The notes beneath the pieces are model-generated. The model was not told the DNA's origin. It was given only the letters and a program-made list of their open reading frames with translations, and made no database searches. Position numbers and translations under genes: made by a program. Shown piece after piece: positions 26,141 through 35,075 of a stretch of 64,000 nt of DNA (positions are counted from its first letter, which is position 1; the number at the start of each line of letters is the position of its first letter). Source of the stretch: Flexistipes sinusarabici DSM 4947 (GTDB lineage: Bacteria; Chrysiogenota; Deferribacteres; Deferribacterales; Flexistipitaceae). The stretch lies in contig NC_015672.1 of the NCBI RefSeq assembly GCF_000218625.1, positions 1,550,001-1,614,000 on the forward strand, written 5' to 3'.

Positions 26141-28923
26141 TCATTATCCGCCTTTTCTTTCTGATGCTCTTTTTGCACATCTTCAATAGTACGCTTTTCT
26201 TCTTTAAATTCATATATTTCCAGGATATCTCCCTCTTTTATGTCATTGAATTTAGCTATGCCGATACCACATTCATAACCTGAAGTAACTTCCTTGGCAT
26301 CATTCTGAAACCGTTTCAGAGAATCTATAGCACCGTCATAAACAACCACATTATCTCTGACAACACGGGCATGAGCATTTCTTACAACTTTGCCTTCGAG
26401 GACATAAGAGCCTGCAATCTTACCGGCTTTGGGCACCGAGAAAACCTGTCTCACCTCTACTCTGCCGATTACATTTTCCTTTGTCTCGGGTGTAAGCATA
26501 CCCTCTATGGCTTTTTCAACACTTTCGATGGCTTCATAAATCACGGAATAAAGATTTATTTCAACATCCTCTTTTTCAGCGGTGGTTTTAGCTTTGGAAT
26601 CAGGTCTGACATTAAAACCGATCACTATCGCATTGGAAGCAGAAGCGAGCAGGATATCGGACTCGTTAATTCCGCCCACACCACCGTGAATGATGTTTAA
26701 TTTTACTTCCGGATTGGAAAGCTTGAGCAGAGAATTCTTGAGTGCTTCAAGAGAGCCCTGAACATCGGCTTTTATAACAATATTAAGCTCGGAGATTTCT
26801 CCTTCTTTTATACGGTCAAAAAGATCATTGAGGCTTACTTTAGATCTTTCGGCAAGCTCTTTCTCTTTTTTCTTATCGTGTCTCATGGAAGCAACCTGTT
26901 TGGCTGTCTTTTCATCCTTGGTCACTATAAAAGAATCCCCGGATTCAGGCACTTCACTGAATCCCATAACTTCAACAGGAATTGACGGGCCGGCTTTCTT
27001 GATGGGTTTTCCGGCGTAATTGAACATAGCTCTCACTTTACCCTGATTATCACCAACAACAAAAGCATCCCCAACTCTCAAGGTACCTTTTTTCACAAGT
27101 ACTGTGCCTACAGGTCCTTTCTGCTTATCAAGCTGAGACTCTATAACAATCCCTTCTGCCGGACGATCGGGATCTGCCTTAAGCTCCAGCATTTCAGACT
27201 CAAGAAGTACGCGGTCAAGCAGGTCATCTATACCCACATGATTTTTGGCCGAAATTTCTTCAAACTGATATTCACCACCCCATTCTTCAGGGATAATATT
27301 ATATTCGGCAAGTTGGGTTTTAACCTTCTCAACATTAGCATTTGGTTTATCAACCTTATTGATAGCCACAACCATTCTGACTCCAGCAGCTTTGGCATGA
27401 TCAATGGCCTCTTTCGTCTGGGGCATCACACCATCGTCAGCTGCAACTATAAGAATAACGATATCGGTGACATTAGCACCCCTTGCCCGAAGGCCGGAAA
27501 ATGCTTCGTGGCCGGGGGTATCCAGAAAAACCACCTTTCCCTTTTCGTGGTCTACTTCATACGCGCCTATATGCTGAGTAATTCCGCCTGCTTCAGCATC
27601 AGCAACTTTAGTTTCCCTGATCGCATCCAAAAGCGATGTTTTACCGTGGTCAACATGCCCCATAACTGTAACAATGGGCGGTCTATGCTGCATCTTTTCA
27701 GGATCATCCTCCACCTGAGGCAGAAGATCATCTTCTTTAACCGTTTTTGTTTCCACTTCAATATCATATTCAGCTCCCAGAAGCTGGGCAGTTTCCGCGT
27801 CAATATGCTGATTAACTGTTGCCATAACACCCATCATCATAAGCTTTTTAATAAGTTCTGTAGCTTTAATACCGATCATGCCGGCAAATTCACTCACTGT
27901 CACAGATTCTCCAATCTGAATTTTTTCCGGTTTGACGGGTTTCTGGGGTTTTGGCTGTTCAGCCTTTTTCTCTTTACCTTTCTTTTGGGGCTGAGGTTTG
28001 CCTTTCTTCTTATCTTTTGGTTTTGCTTCTTCTTTTTTTACTTTTTTCTCTTCTTTCTCTTTCTCTTCAGCTTGAACCTCTTCTTTTACTGGCTCCTGTT
28101 CTGCAGTTTGTGGAGCCTCCGTTTCTTCGGACTCCAGTTCTTCCTCAATCTCTTCTTCTAGCTCAAGCTCTTCTATACCTTCCCAGATATCTCTCTGAAT
28201 ATTTTTATCCTTTTTAACGCCCTTCTTGCCTTTTGCTTTTTTGCCTTCCTTCTCTTTTTCAGCAAAGAGGTCATCCTCTTCCTTTTTCTTGCGCTTTGCT
28301 ATATTTTCTTCGCTGTAAAAATCAGGTGCCAGGCCTGCATCAGGTGTTTGCACTTCTTTAGTGATTTCCTCTTTTTTGATCTTTGCTGACTGCTCCTGCT
28401 GCTTACCTCTCTCACCAGCACTTTTAGATGCAGGCGATACTTTCTTTTTATCCTCATCCGTTTTTGCAACCTTTTCCGTGGCTGCTTTTTTACTACTCTC
28501 CTCAGCAGATTTCTTATCAGCAGCTTTTTTAGGTTCGGTTTTTTCCACCTTGGTTTTTTGCGTTTTTTGTACCTGAGATCGTTCCTCGTCAACCTTTTTC
28601 AGGTTCTTTTCCAGTTCTTTTTTCTTTTTCAGTAACTCCTCTTTGGAGATCTTGGTCTTTTTTTGAGGTTCTCCGTTTTCTTTAACAACAACTTCTTTAG
28701 GTCTTGGGTGTCTCTTATGTCTTTCCAGAGCCTTTTTAAGCATCTGCTGCCTTTTATCAACACTCAGCAGTTTAGGGTCTACACCAAGAGTTTTAACTGA
28801 ATTTATATCTATTTCATCAGATTCATCATTAATATCAACACCTGACTCCTTGAGCTTCTCAATAGCCTCTTTTAATGTCAAATCTGATTTTTTTACTACC
28901 TCTGCTAATTTATACTTATCCAT
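26137..28923 (-). CDS. infB: Translation initiation factor IF-2
   Basis: GTPase that places initiator tRNA on the 30S subunit. The 928-residue protein has an IF2-N domain, a long Lys/Glu-rich low-complexity linker (about residues 80-330), a second IF2-N-like region ([23 protein letters not shown] in adjoining parts), and the G domain near 420 with [27 protein letters not shown] and NKVDKP, then domains II-IV. The acidic/basic linker is long but ordinary for the family. It lies between the rnpM-like gene and ylxP. Confidence 0.97.
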   Translation of the reverse strand: MDKYKLAEVVKKSDLTLKEAIEKLKESGVDINDESDEIDINSVKTLGVDPKLLSVDKRQQMLKKALERHKRHPRPKEVVVKENGEPQKKTKISKEELLKKKKELEKNLKKVDEERSQVQKTQKTKVEKTEPKKAADKKSAEESSKKAATEKVAKTDEDKKKVSPASKSAGERGKQQEQSAKIKKEEITKEVQTPDAGLAPDFYSEENIAKRKKKEEDDLFAEKEKEGKKAKGKKGVKKDKNIQRDIWEGIEELELEEEIEEELESEETEAPQTAEQEPVKEEVQAEEKEKEEKKVKKEEAKPKDKKKGKPQPQKKGKEKKAEQPKPQKPVKPEKIQIGESVTVSEFAGMIGIKATELIKKLMMMGVMATVNQHIDAETAQLLGAEYDIEVETKTVKEDDLLPQVEDDPEKMQHRPPIVTVMGHVDHGKTSLLDAIRETKVADAEAGGITQHIGAYEVDHEKGKVVFLDTPGHEAFSGLRARGANVTDIVILIVAADDGVMPQTKEAIDHAKAAGVRMVVAINKVDKPNANVEKVKTQLAEYNIIPEEWGGEYQFEEISAKNHVGIDDLLDRVLLESEMLELKADPDRPAEGIVIESQLDKQKGPVGTVLVKKGTLRVGDAFVVGDNQGKVRAMFNYAGKPIKKAGPSIPVEVMGFSEVPESGDSFIVTKDEKTAKQVASMRHDKKKEKELAERSKVSLNDLFDRIKEGEISELNIVIKADVQGSLEALKNSLLKLSNPEVKLNIIHGGVGGINESDILLASASNAIVIGFNVRPDSKAKTTAEKEDVEINLYSVIYEAIESVEKAIEGMLTPETKENVIGRVEVRQVFSVPKAGKIAGSYVLEGKVVRNAHARVVRDNVVVYDGAIDSLKRFQNDAKEVTSGYECGIGIAKFNDIKEGDILEIYEFKEEKRTIEDVQKEHQKEKADNE

Positions 28924-28936
28924 AAAAAAACACCTC

Positions 28937-29512
28937 TTAAGCTGACCCGTTATTTATCTGTCTTAATGTGTCGACAGTATTTTTTATTTTTCCCGCAAGT
29001 GAATTTTCCAGAACAAAATAAGCTGCCCTGTACTTACCTTCAACATTTTTATAATAATCATTTTTTGTTTTAAAAAAACAATATTCTATATTATATTTGC
29101 CGCACAAGTGCAAAATCTTTGATTTATTATCGTCTCCCACATCCCCGCTTATAAGGGAATATTTGGCACGTGATATGACATTTACATCTTTCAACATCGC
29201 ACTGCTCACCACTTTTCCGCCGCCTCTTCCGTTTCTCAAAAGCGAATAAACATACCTTTCATAAACATCTTCAACATGCTTCAAAACTGCATCAGAAGCA
29301 CCCGTATCAACATCGAAGCCAAAAGCCTTATTAAACAACCTTTTGTCCGCTGCTTCTTTTATACATTTTTTCTCAGCACAGACATAAACCCCTTTTAAAG
29401 GCATAGTCTGTTTAAAATCCAATGCAAACTCACCTGTGGGCAATGATACAAACTTCATCAGTTCTCTGTTTAATTTTATTAATCCACATGCAGCGCATCT
29501 GTTTTCTTTCAA
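28937..29512 (-). CDS. YlxR/RnpM-type RNA-binding protein with L7Ae-like C-terminal half
   Basis: A 191-residue fusion. Residues 1-75 are a DUF448 (YlxR) domain: RCAACGLIKLNRELMKFV, then GVYVCAEKKCIKEAADKRLF. The remaining part (VISRAKYSLISGDVGDDNKSK, HLCGKYNIEYCF) resembles a ribosomal L7Ae-type domain. In many bacteria these are two separate neighbours (ylxR, ylxQ) between nusA and infB; here they are one chain. YlxR/RnpM modulates RNase P in Bacillus. It starts at TTG three residues after the nusA stop. Confidence 0.8.
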   Translation of the reverse strand: MKENRCAACGLIKLNRELMKFVSLPTGEFALDFKQTMPLKGVYVCAEKKCIKEAADKRLFNKAFGFDVDTGASDAVLKHVEDVYERYVYSLLRNGRGGGKVVSSAMLKDVNVISRAKYSLISGDVGDDNKSKILHLCGKYNIEYCFFKTKNDYYKNVEGKYRAAYFVLENSLAGKIKNTVDTLRQINNGSA

Positions 29513-29516
29513 ACCT

Positions 29517-30875
29517 TTACTCTTCCTCTTCCTCTGTTTCTACTTCCACCCCTGCATCTTCACCCGTTTCCGACTCCTCTTCAGAGTCCAGCTCTTCAAG
29601 TTTCGAAGTAAGATAATCTATCGCTTCATTAAGGATTTCAATGGCCTGGGCCTCATCAATGCTGAGAGCTAAGCTTATTTCGTCAACACTCGAAGTAGAA
29701 AGTTTCTCCACATCATCAATCCCGGCTTCAATAAGTTTTGTAATCATCGTATCGTCCAGGATATCTATATTCTCAAGATTATACAGCTCATAAAATTCTT
29801 TAAATTCCTGCTCCTGCTCCTCCATACGCACTTTTCGGATAACATTATATTCACTTTCTTTAAGTACATCCAGCCTCCAGCCGGTAAGCATAGCGGCAAG
29901 GCGCACATTCTGCCCTCTCTTGCCGATAGCCAGCGAAAGCTGATCATCCGGTACAACAACCTCAATAGTTTCCTCATCCTCGAAAATATTGGTAAGCAAA
30001 ACCTGTGAAGGGGAAATTGCATTACATACATACCTTACAGGGTCTGGCGACCATTCTATAACATCTATTTTTTCGCCTCTGAGCTCATTACTTATGGAAT
30101 TAATCCTGACACCTTTAAGACCTATGCATGCCCCAACAGGATCAATATTGCTGTTCAGCGTATACACAGAAACCTTTGCCCTGTCACCGGGCTCTCTGGC
30201 GCACCCTTTAACTTCAATTATACCTTCGAAAACCTCAGGAATTTCAACTTCGAACAGCTTCTTAAGAAAATCCGGATGCGTTCTGGACAATACCAGCTGC
30301 GGCCACCCTCTGTGGACCCTGATTTCAAGGAGTACAGCTCTAATATAGTCGCCTCTGTTGTAAAAATCGCCCGGTATTTTTTCCCGTTTGGGTAAAAGTG
30401 CTTCCGTTTTGCCTATATTGACTACAATATTATCCCTTTCCGTTTTAAGAACGGTTCCCGTTACAACATCACCGATCTTATTCTGAAAATCCTGGTAAAT
30501 TATATTTTTCTCTGCTTCCCTGATTTTTTCCATAAGCTTCTGCTTTGCGACAAGAGCAGCTTGTCTTCCCAAATCCTCCAATGTTACCGGGATATATATG
30601 ATATCTCCGAGCTGAGGATTATCCTTATATTTCACAGCATCGTCTATATGTATATCGTGCCATTTGCTGTCAACCTCTTCCACAACCTCTTTCGGAATAT
30701 ATATCTCTATTTCGCCCTTGTCCAGATCCACGCTAACTTCCGGTTCGCCGTATTTGCCTATCCGTTTAGCGGCAGCTGCTACAATAGATTCGGTAAGTGC
30801 ATTTTTCAGATCATCCCGGCTTAAACCCTTCTCTCTACCAAGCTCATCAGCCACCTTGGCAAGTTCTCTGCTCAT
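29517..30875 (-). CDS. nusA: Transcription elongation factor NusA
   Basis: Binds RNA polymerase and modulates pausing, termination and antitermination. The 452-residue protein shows the N-terminal polymerase-binding domain, an S1 domain (DVVTGTVLKTERDNIVVNIG near residue 140), and two KH domains (DPVGACIGLKGVRINSI and LSLAIGKRGQNVRLAAMLTGW). A helix-hairpin-helix-type C-terminal part follows, ending in a strongly acidic tail of about 25 residues. It begins with AGGAGG before ATG and follows rimP by 8 bases. Confidence 0.97.
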   Translation of the reverse strand: MSRELAKVADELGREKGLSRDDLKNALTESIVAAAAKRIGKYGEPEVSVDLDKGEIEIYIPKEVVEEVDSKWHDIHIDDAVKYKDNPQLGDIIYIPVTLEDLGRQAALVAKQKLMEKIREAEKNIIYQDFQNKIGDVVTGTVLKTERDNIVVNIGKTEALLPKREKIPGDFYNRGDYIRAVLLEIRVHRGWPQLVLSRTHPDFLKKLFEVEIPEVFEGIIEVKGCAREPGDRAKVSVYTLNSNIDPVGACIGLKGVRINSISNELRGEKIDVIEWSPDPVRYVCNAISPSQVLLTNIFEDEETIEVVVPDDQLSLAIGKRGQNVRLAAMLTGWRLDVLKESEYNVIRKVRMEEQEQEFKEFYELYNLENIDILDDTMITKLIEAGIDDVEKLSTSSVDEISLALSIDEAQAIEILNEAIDYLTSKLEELDSEEESETGEDAGVEVETEEEEE

Positions 30876-30883
30876 CTTTCCTC

Positions 30884-31360
30884 CTAAAACTCCACTTCTA
30901 AATTGGCTTTCTTTATATTGTCATAATCTATGTGAAAATATTTTTTACTGCTTTTCATAAATATCGTCACCGTCTTGTCTTCAACATTGTTTATATAGCC
31001 TTTCAACGTTTTCTTTCCGGTCTCTTCAGTATCTTTCAAGACTACTTTGCAATAACGACCTCTGAATCTGAGAAAGTCATCAATATTCCTAAGGGGTCTG
31101 TCAAGGCCGGGTGTCGAAACCTCAAGATTATAGTTATCATAACCTACTATATCGTTTTCGTCCAGCCATTCCGATATAATACCGCTAACTTTACTGCATT
31201 CTTGCAGGCCAACCCCTTCACCGTCAATAGTAACTCTCAAAACAAGACCGGTATTTTCTCTCCTGAAGGTTACATCAAAAAGCTCCAGCCCTATATCAGG
31301 CAATACTTCGAGTGCAAAGCCTTTAACCTTCTCCTCAATAAGTCTGTGAGTTTTATTCAT
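30884..31360 (-). CDS. rimP: Ribosome maturation factor RimP
   Basis: Assists 30S subunit assembly. The 158-residue length and motifs (GLELFDVTFRRENTGLVLRV in the N-domain, CSKVSGIISEWLDEND and YNLEVSTPGLDRPLRNIDDF) match the family. It is the first gene of the nusA-infB operon. A terminator-like hairpin with a U tract lies only 29 bases upstream of its start (see 31389-31408). Confidence 0.95.
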   Translation of the reverse strand: MNKTHRLIEEKVKGFALEVLPDIGLELFDVTFRRENTGLVLRVTIDGEGVGLQECSKVSGIISEWLDENDIVGYDNYNLEVSTPGLDRPLRNIDDFLRFRGRYCKVVLKDTEETGKKTLKGYINNVEDKTVTIFMKSSKKYFHIDYDNIKKANLEVEF

Positions 31361-31381
31361 ATCGACCAGCCTAAATTAAGC

Positions 31382-31427
31382 AAAAAAATGAGTGGGATCA
31401 CCCACTCAGCTTTGGTGATTTATCATA
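31382..31427 (-). promoter_or_regulatory. Leader attenuator in front of rimP-nusA-infB
   Basis: On the minus strand, TGAGTGGG-TGAT-CCCACTCA forms a perfect 8-bp stem (31389-31408) followed by seven T, a textbook intrinsic terminator, 29 bases before rimP. Just upstream, ATCACC (31414-31419 on the complement) can pair with GGTGAT inside the terminator, giving a weak competing antiterminator. A TATTAT at about 31434-31439 could be the -10 of the leader. Together these suggest premature termination control. Confidence 0.55.
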
Positions 31428-31646
31428 ACTAATATAATAGTGCAAGGCCTTTTTTAGAAGTAAAAATTTAAGGCATTTAAGCATAATGTCAATAGCAATA
31501 TCAAACTGGCGCACTACCAAAATTTTGCACTTATAATATTTGGTAGTACTTTATATATATTGGGATAGCTTTTTAAAAAATGTGAGGTTGACGAGCATAC
31601 AAACTATAATGAATGATGCATAACGGATGAAGGGAAGGTTTAAGAG

Positions 31647-31752
31647 GTATTTGAGGTAGTTGAGGTACTTAAGGTAGTTGAGGTATCAACCGCGTACGCA
31701 ACTTTGTCAACACTTTCAACTATTTCAACTTGATCAACTTTCTTAACCTCAA
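31647..31752. repeat. Tandem 9-bp units in inverted orientation around a centre near 31692
   Basis: Left half: GTATTTGAG, GTAGTTGAG, GTACTTAAG, GTAGTTGAG, GTATCAACC in tandem (31647-31691). Right half: CAACTTTGT, CAACACTTT, CAACTATTT, CAACTTGAT, CAACTTTCT, TAACCTCAA (31699-31752). Right-half units are roughly the complement of left-half units, so the tract is an imperfect large inverted repeat with a strict 9-base period. It separates the rimP promoter region from the lipoprotein gene at 31763. The remaining part of the gap (31428-31646) holds a 9-bp inverted repeat, ACTACCAAA / TTTGGTAGT, at 31513-31547 and nothing else clear. Confidence 0.7.
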
Positions 31753-31762
31753 ACCTTTACCT

Positions 31763-32437
31763 TTACTTCTCCATAACAAGCCACAAATACAAGTCGCCCG
31801 TTTGCTCATCTATCCACACATCCTTCACAACGGCATTTTTTACAACATCTTCGGCGCTGTGCACGGACAATGAGCTTAATTTGGAATGGTAATGGGAATA
31901 AACATCTGAAGATACCTGCATTCGCTCAGACTTAAGCTCCGTATTTACTACAACTCTAATCATTTTTATCAATTCAGCCTGAGCAACTGTTTTTGCCAGC
32001 TTTTTTTGTGCTCCCAAACCGCCGTTTACCGATGATTTTTTTGCCACTCCCACTGCTCCCAGATAACCGTTATACGCAGGATTAAAAAACCAAACAGGTT
32101 TGCCGTTCTTCATAGGAAATTCACTGTCAGGAAGATTTTTCTTCTCCACAGCATACGGTCTTTTCTTTTCTGGATAATTATTTATACCAGCCTCTGCTTT
32201 CCACTTCTCCTGTTCATTTTTCTTTCGAAAATTACTTTTGTTCTTCATTTCCTCTTCTACTTTTTCAAGCTCTTGCTCAGCTGGTGATTTATTTCCGGTT
32301 TCCCTGTCGAGTTCTTCAAAAGCTTCATTTGCATTTTTGTTTTGTCTTTCATAAGAATTCTGCTTTACATTATTAGCTGCAGTCACACACCCGCTTACTA
32401 AAATTAATGAGATAAAAACAAAGATTTCTCGCTTCAT
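31763..32437 (-). CDS. LPP20-like lipoprotein
   Basis: A 224-residue predicted lipoprotein. MKREIFVFISLILVSGC is the signal with lipobox LVSGC. A charged linker of about 100 residues is followed by a domain with WFFNPAYNGYLGAVGVAKK, then AQKKLAKTVAQAELIKMIRV, resembling the LPP20 family also seen at 34116-34694 (shared pattern W-x-x-N-P ... G-x-G-x-A ... A-x-x-x-A-x-x-E-I/L). The ATG at 32437 was chosen for its signal peptide and AAGGAG upstream. It is divergent from the transglutaminase-like gene. Function unknown. Confidence 0.7.
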   Translation of the reverse strand: MKREIFVFISLILVSGCVTAANNVKQNSYERQNKNANEAFEELDRETGNKSPAEQELEKVEEEMKNKSNFRKKNEQEKWKAEAGINNYPEKKRPYAVEKKNLPDSEFPMKNGKPVWFFNPAYNGYLGAVGVAKKSSVNGGLGAQKKLAKTVAQAELIKMIRVVVNTELKSERMQVSSDVYSHYHSKLSSLSVHSAEDVVKNAVVKDVWIDEQTGDLYLWLVMEK

Positions 32438-32617
32438 TAACAAAATGCTCCTTTTCAATATCAAAGATTCTCGAATTATAGCAGTCGTTAAATATTTAAT
32501 CAATTCATATGTAGAAGGCAGTTATTAATATATTTTTATAATTGCTTATTTTAAATCATAAATGTAAAATTAAATATACACAAAATTATCTGCAGTATGT
32601 ACAAAAAGAGGAGACAT

Positions 32618-34060
32618 ATGAAGAAACAAATTATTCTTGTTTTTCTGTTCATTTTATTCGCAATTCCGGCATCGGCCGAACAGTCGTTTGAGAACTATAT
32701 AAATAAGCAGTTTGGTGAATTCCAAAATTTCAAAGAAGAAAGGGACAGGGAATTTGCAGAATTTTTGAAAAAACAATGGAAAGAATTCAATGCTTTCAAA
32801 GGAATAGATCCGGATACAGTACCGAAACCTGATAAAATTCCTCATGCAAAACCACATACTCCGAAAGTTAAAAAGAAAGAAATCCCAACTCCACCGGAGC
32901 CTGAGCCTGTTAAAAAGATAAGCCCTGTGATTTATCCAGAAGTGTCTCAAGAAGCATTGGAAACCTCGGAAATGGACTTCGATTTTTTCGGCACAAAAAT
33001 TTATGTACGTTTTGATAAAGATATTGCCGAAACTTTTCCAGCAACAGTAAATAACGAAGAAATCAGTGAATATTGGAAAAAACTCAGCACTGCTGATTAC
33101 AAACCTCTTATAAGTCAGATAACAGATATCAGGCGAAAGCTTAAACTGCACGACTGGGGAACATACCTGCTCACAAGAAACATCAGCAAAAACATTCATA
33201 AAGACAGGAATTCAGCAGCCCTATTGCAGTGGTATATTTTGTCAAAACTGGGTTATGAAGCCAAGATAGGTTTCAAAAACAACAGGATATACCTGCTTTT
33301 ACCGTCAAAGTATACCTTGTACGGCGTTACTTATTTTACAATAGAGAAAACACGATATTACACAGTAGATACACTGTTTAAGAAAAACACAATAACGAGC
33401 CTGAAAACATATGAGGACAAATACGAAGGAGCAGATAAATTCGCTTTTTTCAGAGCAGAAAATCCAAATTTAGCAAATTACGGTGCTGCTAAAACATTCA
33501 GTTTTAATTACTCGGGGGAAAAATATTCTTTCAACCTGATATACAATCAAAATTATATAGGATACTACAGGTTCTTCCCTCAAACAGTGCTTAACGCCTA
33601 CCTTGCTTCTCCGCCCTCGGCAGGTTTTCAACGTGCAGTCGTAAAATCTTTAAACAGTGCGGTTTTGGGGAAAAGCGAAGTCGAAGCAGTTAATATCATA
33701 TTAAGATTCGTTCAAAAATCTTTTGAATATAAAACAGATATGGAACAGTTCGGCTTTGAAAAATATCTTACACCGGAAGAAACAGTTTTTTACCCGTATT
33801 CTGACTGTGAGGACAGAGCAATGCTCTTTGCATATCTGATAAGAGAAATTCTGGGACTTGATGTTATTTTGCTGGATTATCCGGGACATGTGGCGGCAGC
33901 AGTCAGCTTCAGCGAAGAGATAAATCTAAATGGGAAAAGTATCGAATATAATGGCAAACGTTACTATACAGCTGATCCCACATATGTTAACGCAACAATC
34001 GGCATGGTAATGCCTCTTGTAAAAAATAAAAACTTTGAAGCAATTTCACTTAGTAATTGA
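32618..34060 (+). CDS. Secreted transglutaminase-like cysteine protease domain protein
   Basis: A 480-residue exported protein. Signal peptide MKKQIILVFLFILFAIPASA, then a coiled-coil and Pro/Lys-rich region, then a large domain ending in a transglutaminase-like core. The catalytic triad is visible: Cys in YPYSDCEDRAMLFAYLIRE, His in LDYPGHVAAAV and Asp in YYTADPTY. Such proteins are usually proteases or amidases in the envelope. The ATG at 32618 has GAGGAG upstream. It precedes, on the same strand, the LPP20-like lipoprotein by 55 bases, which suggests a joint role. Substrate unknown. Confidence 0.8.
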   Translation: MKKQIILVFLFILFAIPASAEQSFENYINKQFGEFQNFKEERDREFAEFLKKQWKEFNAFKGIDPDTVPKPDKIPHAKPHTPKVKKKEIPTPPEPEPVKKISPVIYPEVSQEALETSEMDFDFFGTKIYVRFDKDIAETFPATVNNEEISEYWKKLSTADYKPLISQITDIRRKLKLHDWGTYLLTRNISKNIHKDRNSAALLQWYILSKLGYEAKIGFKNNRIYLLLPSKYTLYGVTYFTIEKTRYYTVDTLFKKNTITSLKTYEDKYEGADKFAFFRAENPNLANYGAAKTFSFNYSGEKYSFNLIYNQNYIGYYRFFPQTVLNAYLASPPSAGFQRAVVKSLNSAVLGKSEVEAVNIILRFVQKSFEYKTDMEQFGFEKYLTPEETVFYPYSDCEDRAMLFAYLIREILGLDVILLDYPGHVAAAVSFSEEINLNGKSIEYNGKRYYTADPTYVNATIGMVMPLVKNKNFEAISLSN

Positions 34061-34115
34061 TATTTTTTATGTTATATTAAAAAAAGTTTTCAATGCACTA
34101 TATAAGGAGGGTTTT

Positions 34116-34694
34116 ATGAAAAAAGTTCTATATGCAGCAATGGTATTAACTATATTATCTTTTGTTGCGGCAGGGTGCGGCAAGAAAGCTCCGGAACCTC
34201 TTAAACATTCATGCCTTGAAGGTGCTCCCAGCTGGGTGATTAACCCAAGTATGGAAGGAAGCATAACCGGCCTTGGTTCAGCAAAAATCGGTGCTGCGGG
34301 CATGCAGTTTGCAAGAACAGAAGCTATTGCAGTGGCAAGAGACGAAATAGCCAGAACGATTAGTGTTAAGGTAAAAAACATGTTTAAAAATTTCACCCAG
34401 GCCACCGGGGTAGGAGATGAAGAAACCGTGGACAGAGTGGCTGTAAACGTTTCAAAACAGGTTGCCAGCCAAACACTTTCAGGAAGCGTACCAACAAAAA
34501 CATGGGTTTCACCATGTAACGAATACTATACACTCGTTGTGCTGAATCCGGGTAAAGTGGAGGATGTTGTACAGAAGAATGCTATCAGCAGCTTTAAAAA
34601 TGAAAGAGCGTTATGGCAGCAGTTCCAGGCAAAGAAAGCACATGAGGAGCTTGAAAAAGAAATTGAAAAGGAATTCGGTGACTATAAAAACTAA
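34116..34694 (+). CDS. LPP20-family lipoprotein
   Basis: A 192-residue lipoprotein: signal MKKVLYAAMVLTILSFVAAGC with lipobox VAAGC, then GAPSWVINPSMEGSITGLGSA, FARTEAIAVARDEIARTISVKV, the LPP20 pattern, and a basic/acidic helical tail. The ATG at 34116 has AAGGAGG 5 bases upstream, which decides it against an upstream in-frame start. It shares its domain with the divergent lipoprotein at 31763. LPP20 proteins are outer-membrane-attached; their function is not established. Confidence 0.82.
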   Translation: MKKVLYAAMVLTILSFVAAGCGKKAPEPLKHSCLEGAPSWVINPSMEGSITGLGSAKIGAAGMQFARTEAIAVARDEIARTISVKVKNMFKNFTQATGVGDEETVDRVAVNVSKQVASQTLSGSVPTKTWVSPCNEYYTLVVLNPGKVEDVVQKNAISSFKNERALWQQFQAKKAHEELEKEIEKEFGDYKN

Positions 34695-35075
34695 ACATGT
34701 TTTTCCTGAAAAATGATTAAAATATAGAGTGAGTACCCCGTCCAACCGCGCGCTTAATGCGTTAAGTGCGCGGAGCTTTATCTTCCTTTCCTATCAAAGA
34801 GTTGGAAGGGGATTAAGCCTGTCCGCTTCTGAACTGAGGGTGCTAAAATGGATAAAAATACATTATTCAAAATTCCTGAAACATATCAAAGCAGGATTTA
34901 ACCGGTCGGACAAAGACTTGCAGCAGGTTCAAGTGCAAAAATCGAAAAAAAACAAGAAAATACTGTACAAAAAATTCAAGTTTTATAAAAATACACTAAT
35001 AACTGAGCACAACAAACATACTAAAAGAGATGTTTTAAAAATATCGTATTAAAATTCTTTTTGAAGGAGGTTTGG
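34695..35075. other. Intergenic region with a strong hairpin, upstream of fbp
   Basis: About 380 bases without a convincing gene. A 12-bp stem, CCGCGCGCTTAA / TTAAGTGCGCGG (one G-U), lies at 34746-34773 with loop TGCG, in a GC-richer island. A shorter inverted match, CTTCC / GGAAG, follows (34782-34809). The rest (34860-35060) is AT-rich, and includes the fbp promoter region and AAGGAGG at 35063-35070. A 107-codon open frame from GTG 34729 has poor coding character and is not called. Confidence 0.5.

Noticed and set aside
31428-31646. tRNA or small RNA gene between rimP and the lipoprotein
   Set aside because: No cloverleaf or CCA-compatible acceptor; only short inverted repeats were found.
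34729-35052. 107-codon open frame upstream of fbp
   Set aside because: It starts in a hairpin-bearing repeat-like segment, its second half is an AT-rich Lys run, it has no ribosome site and resembles no family. It is probably chance.
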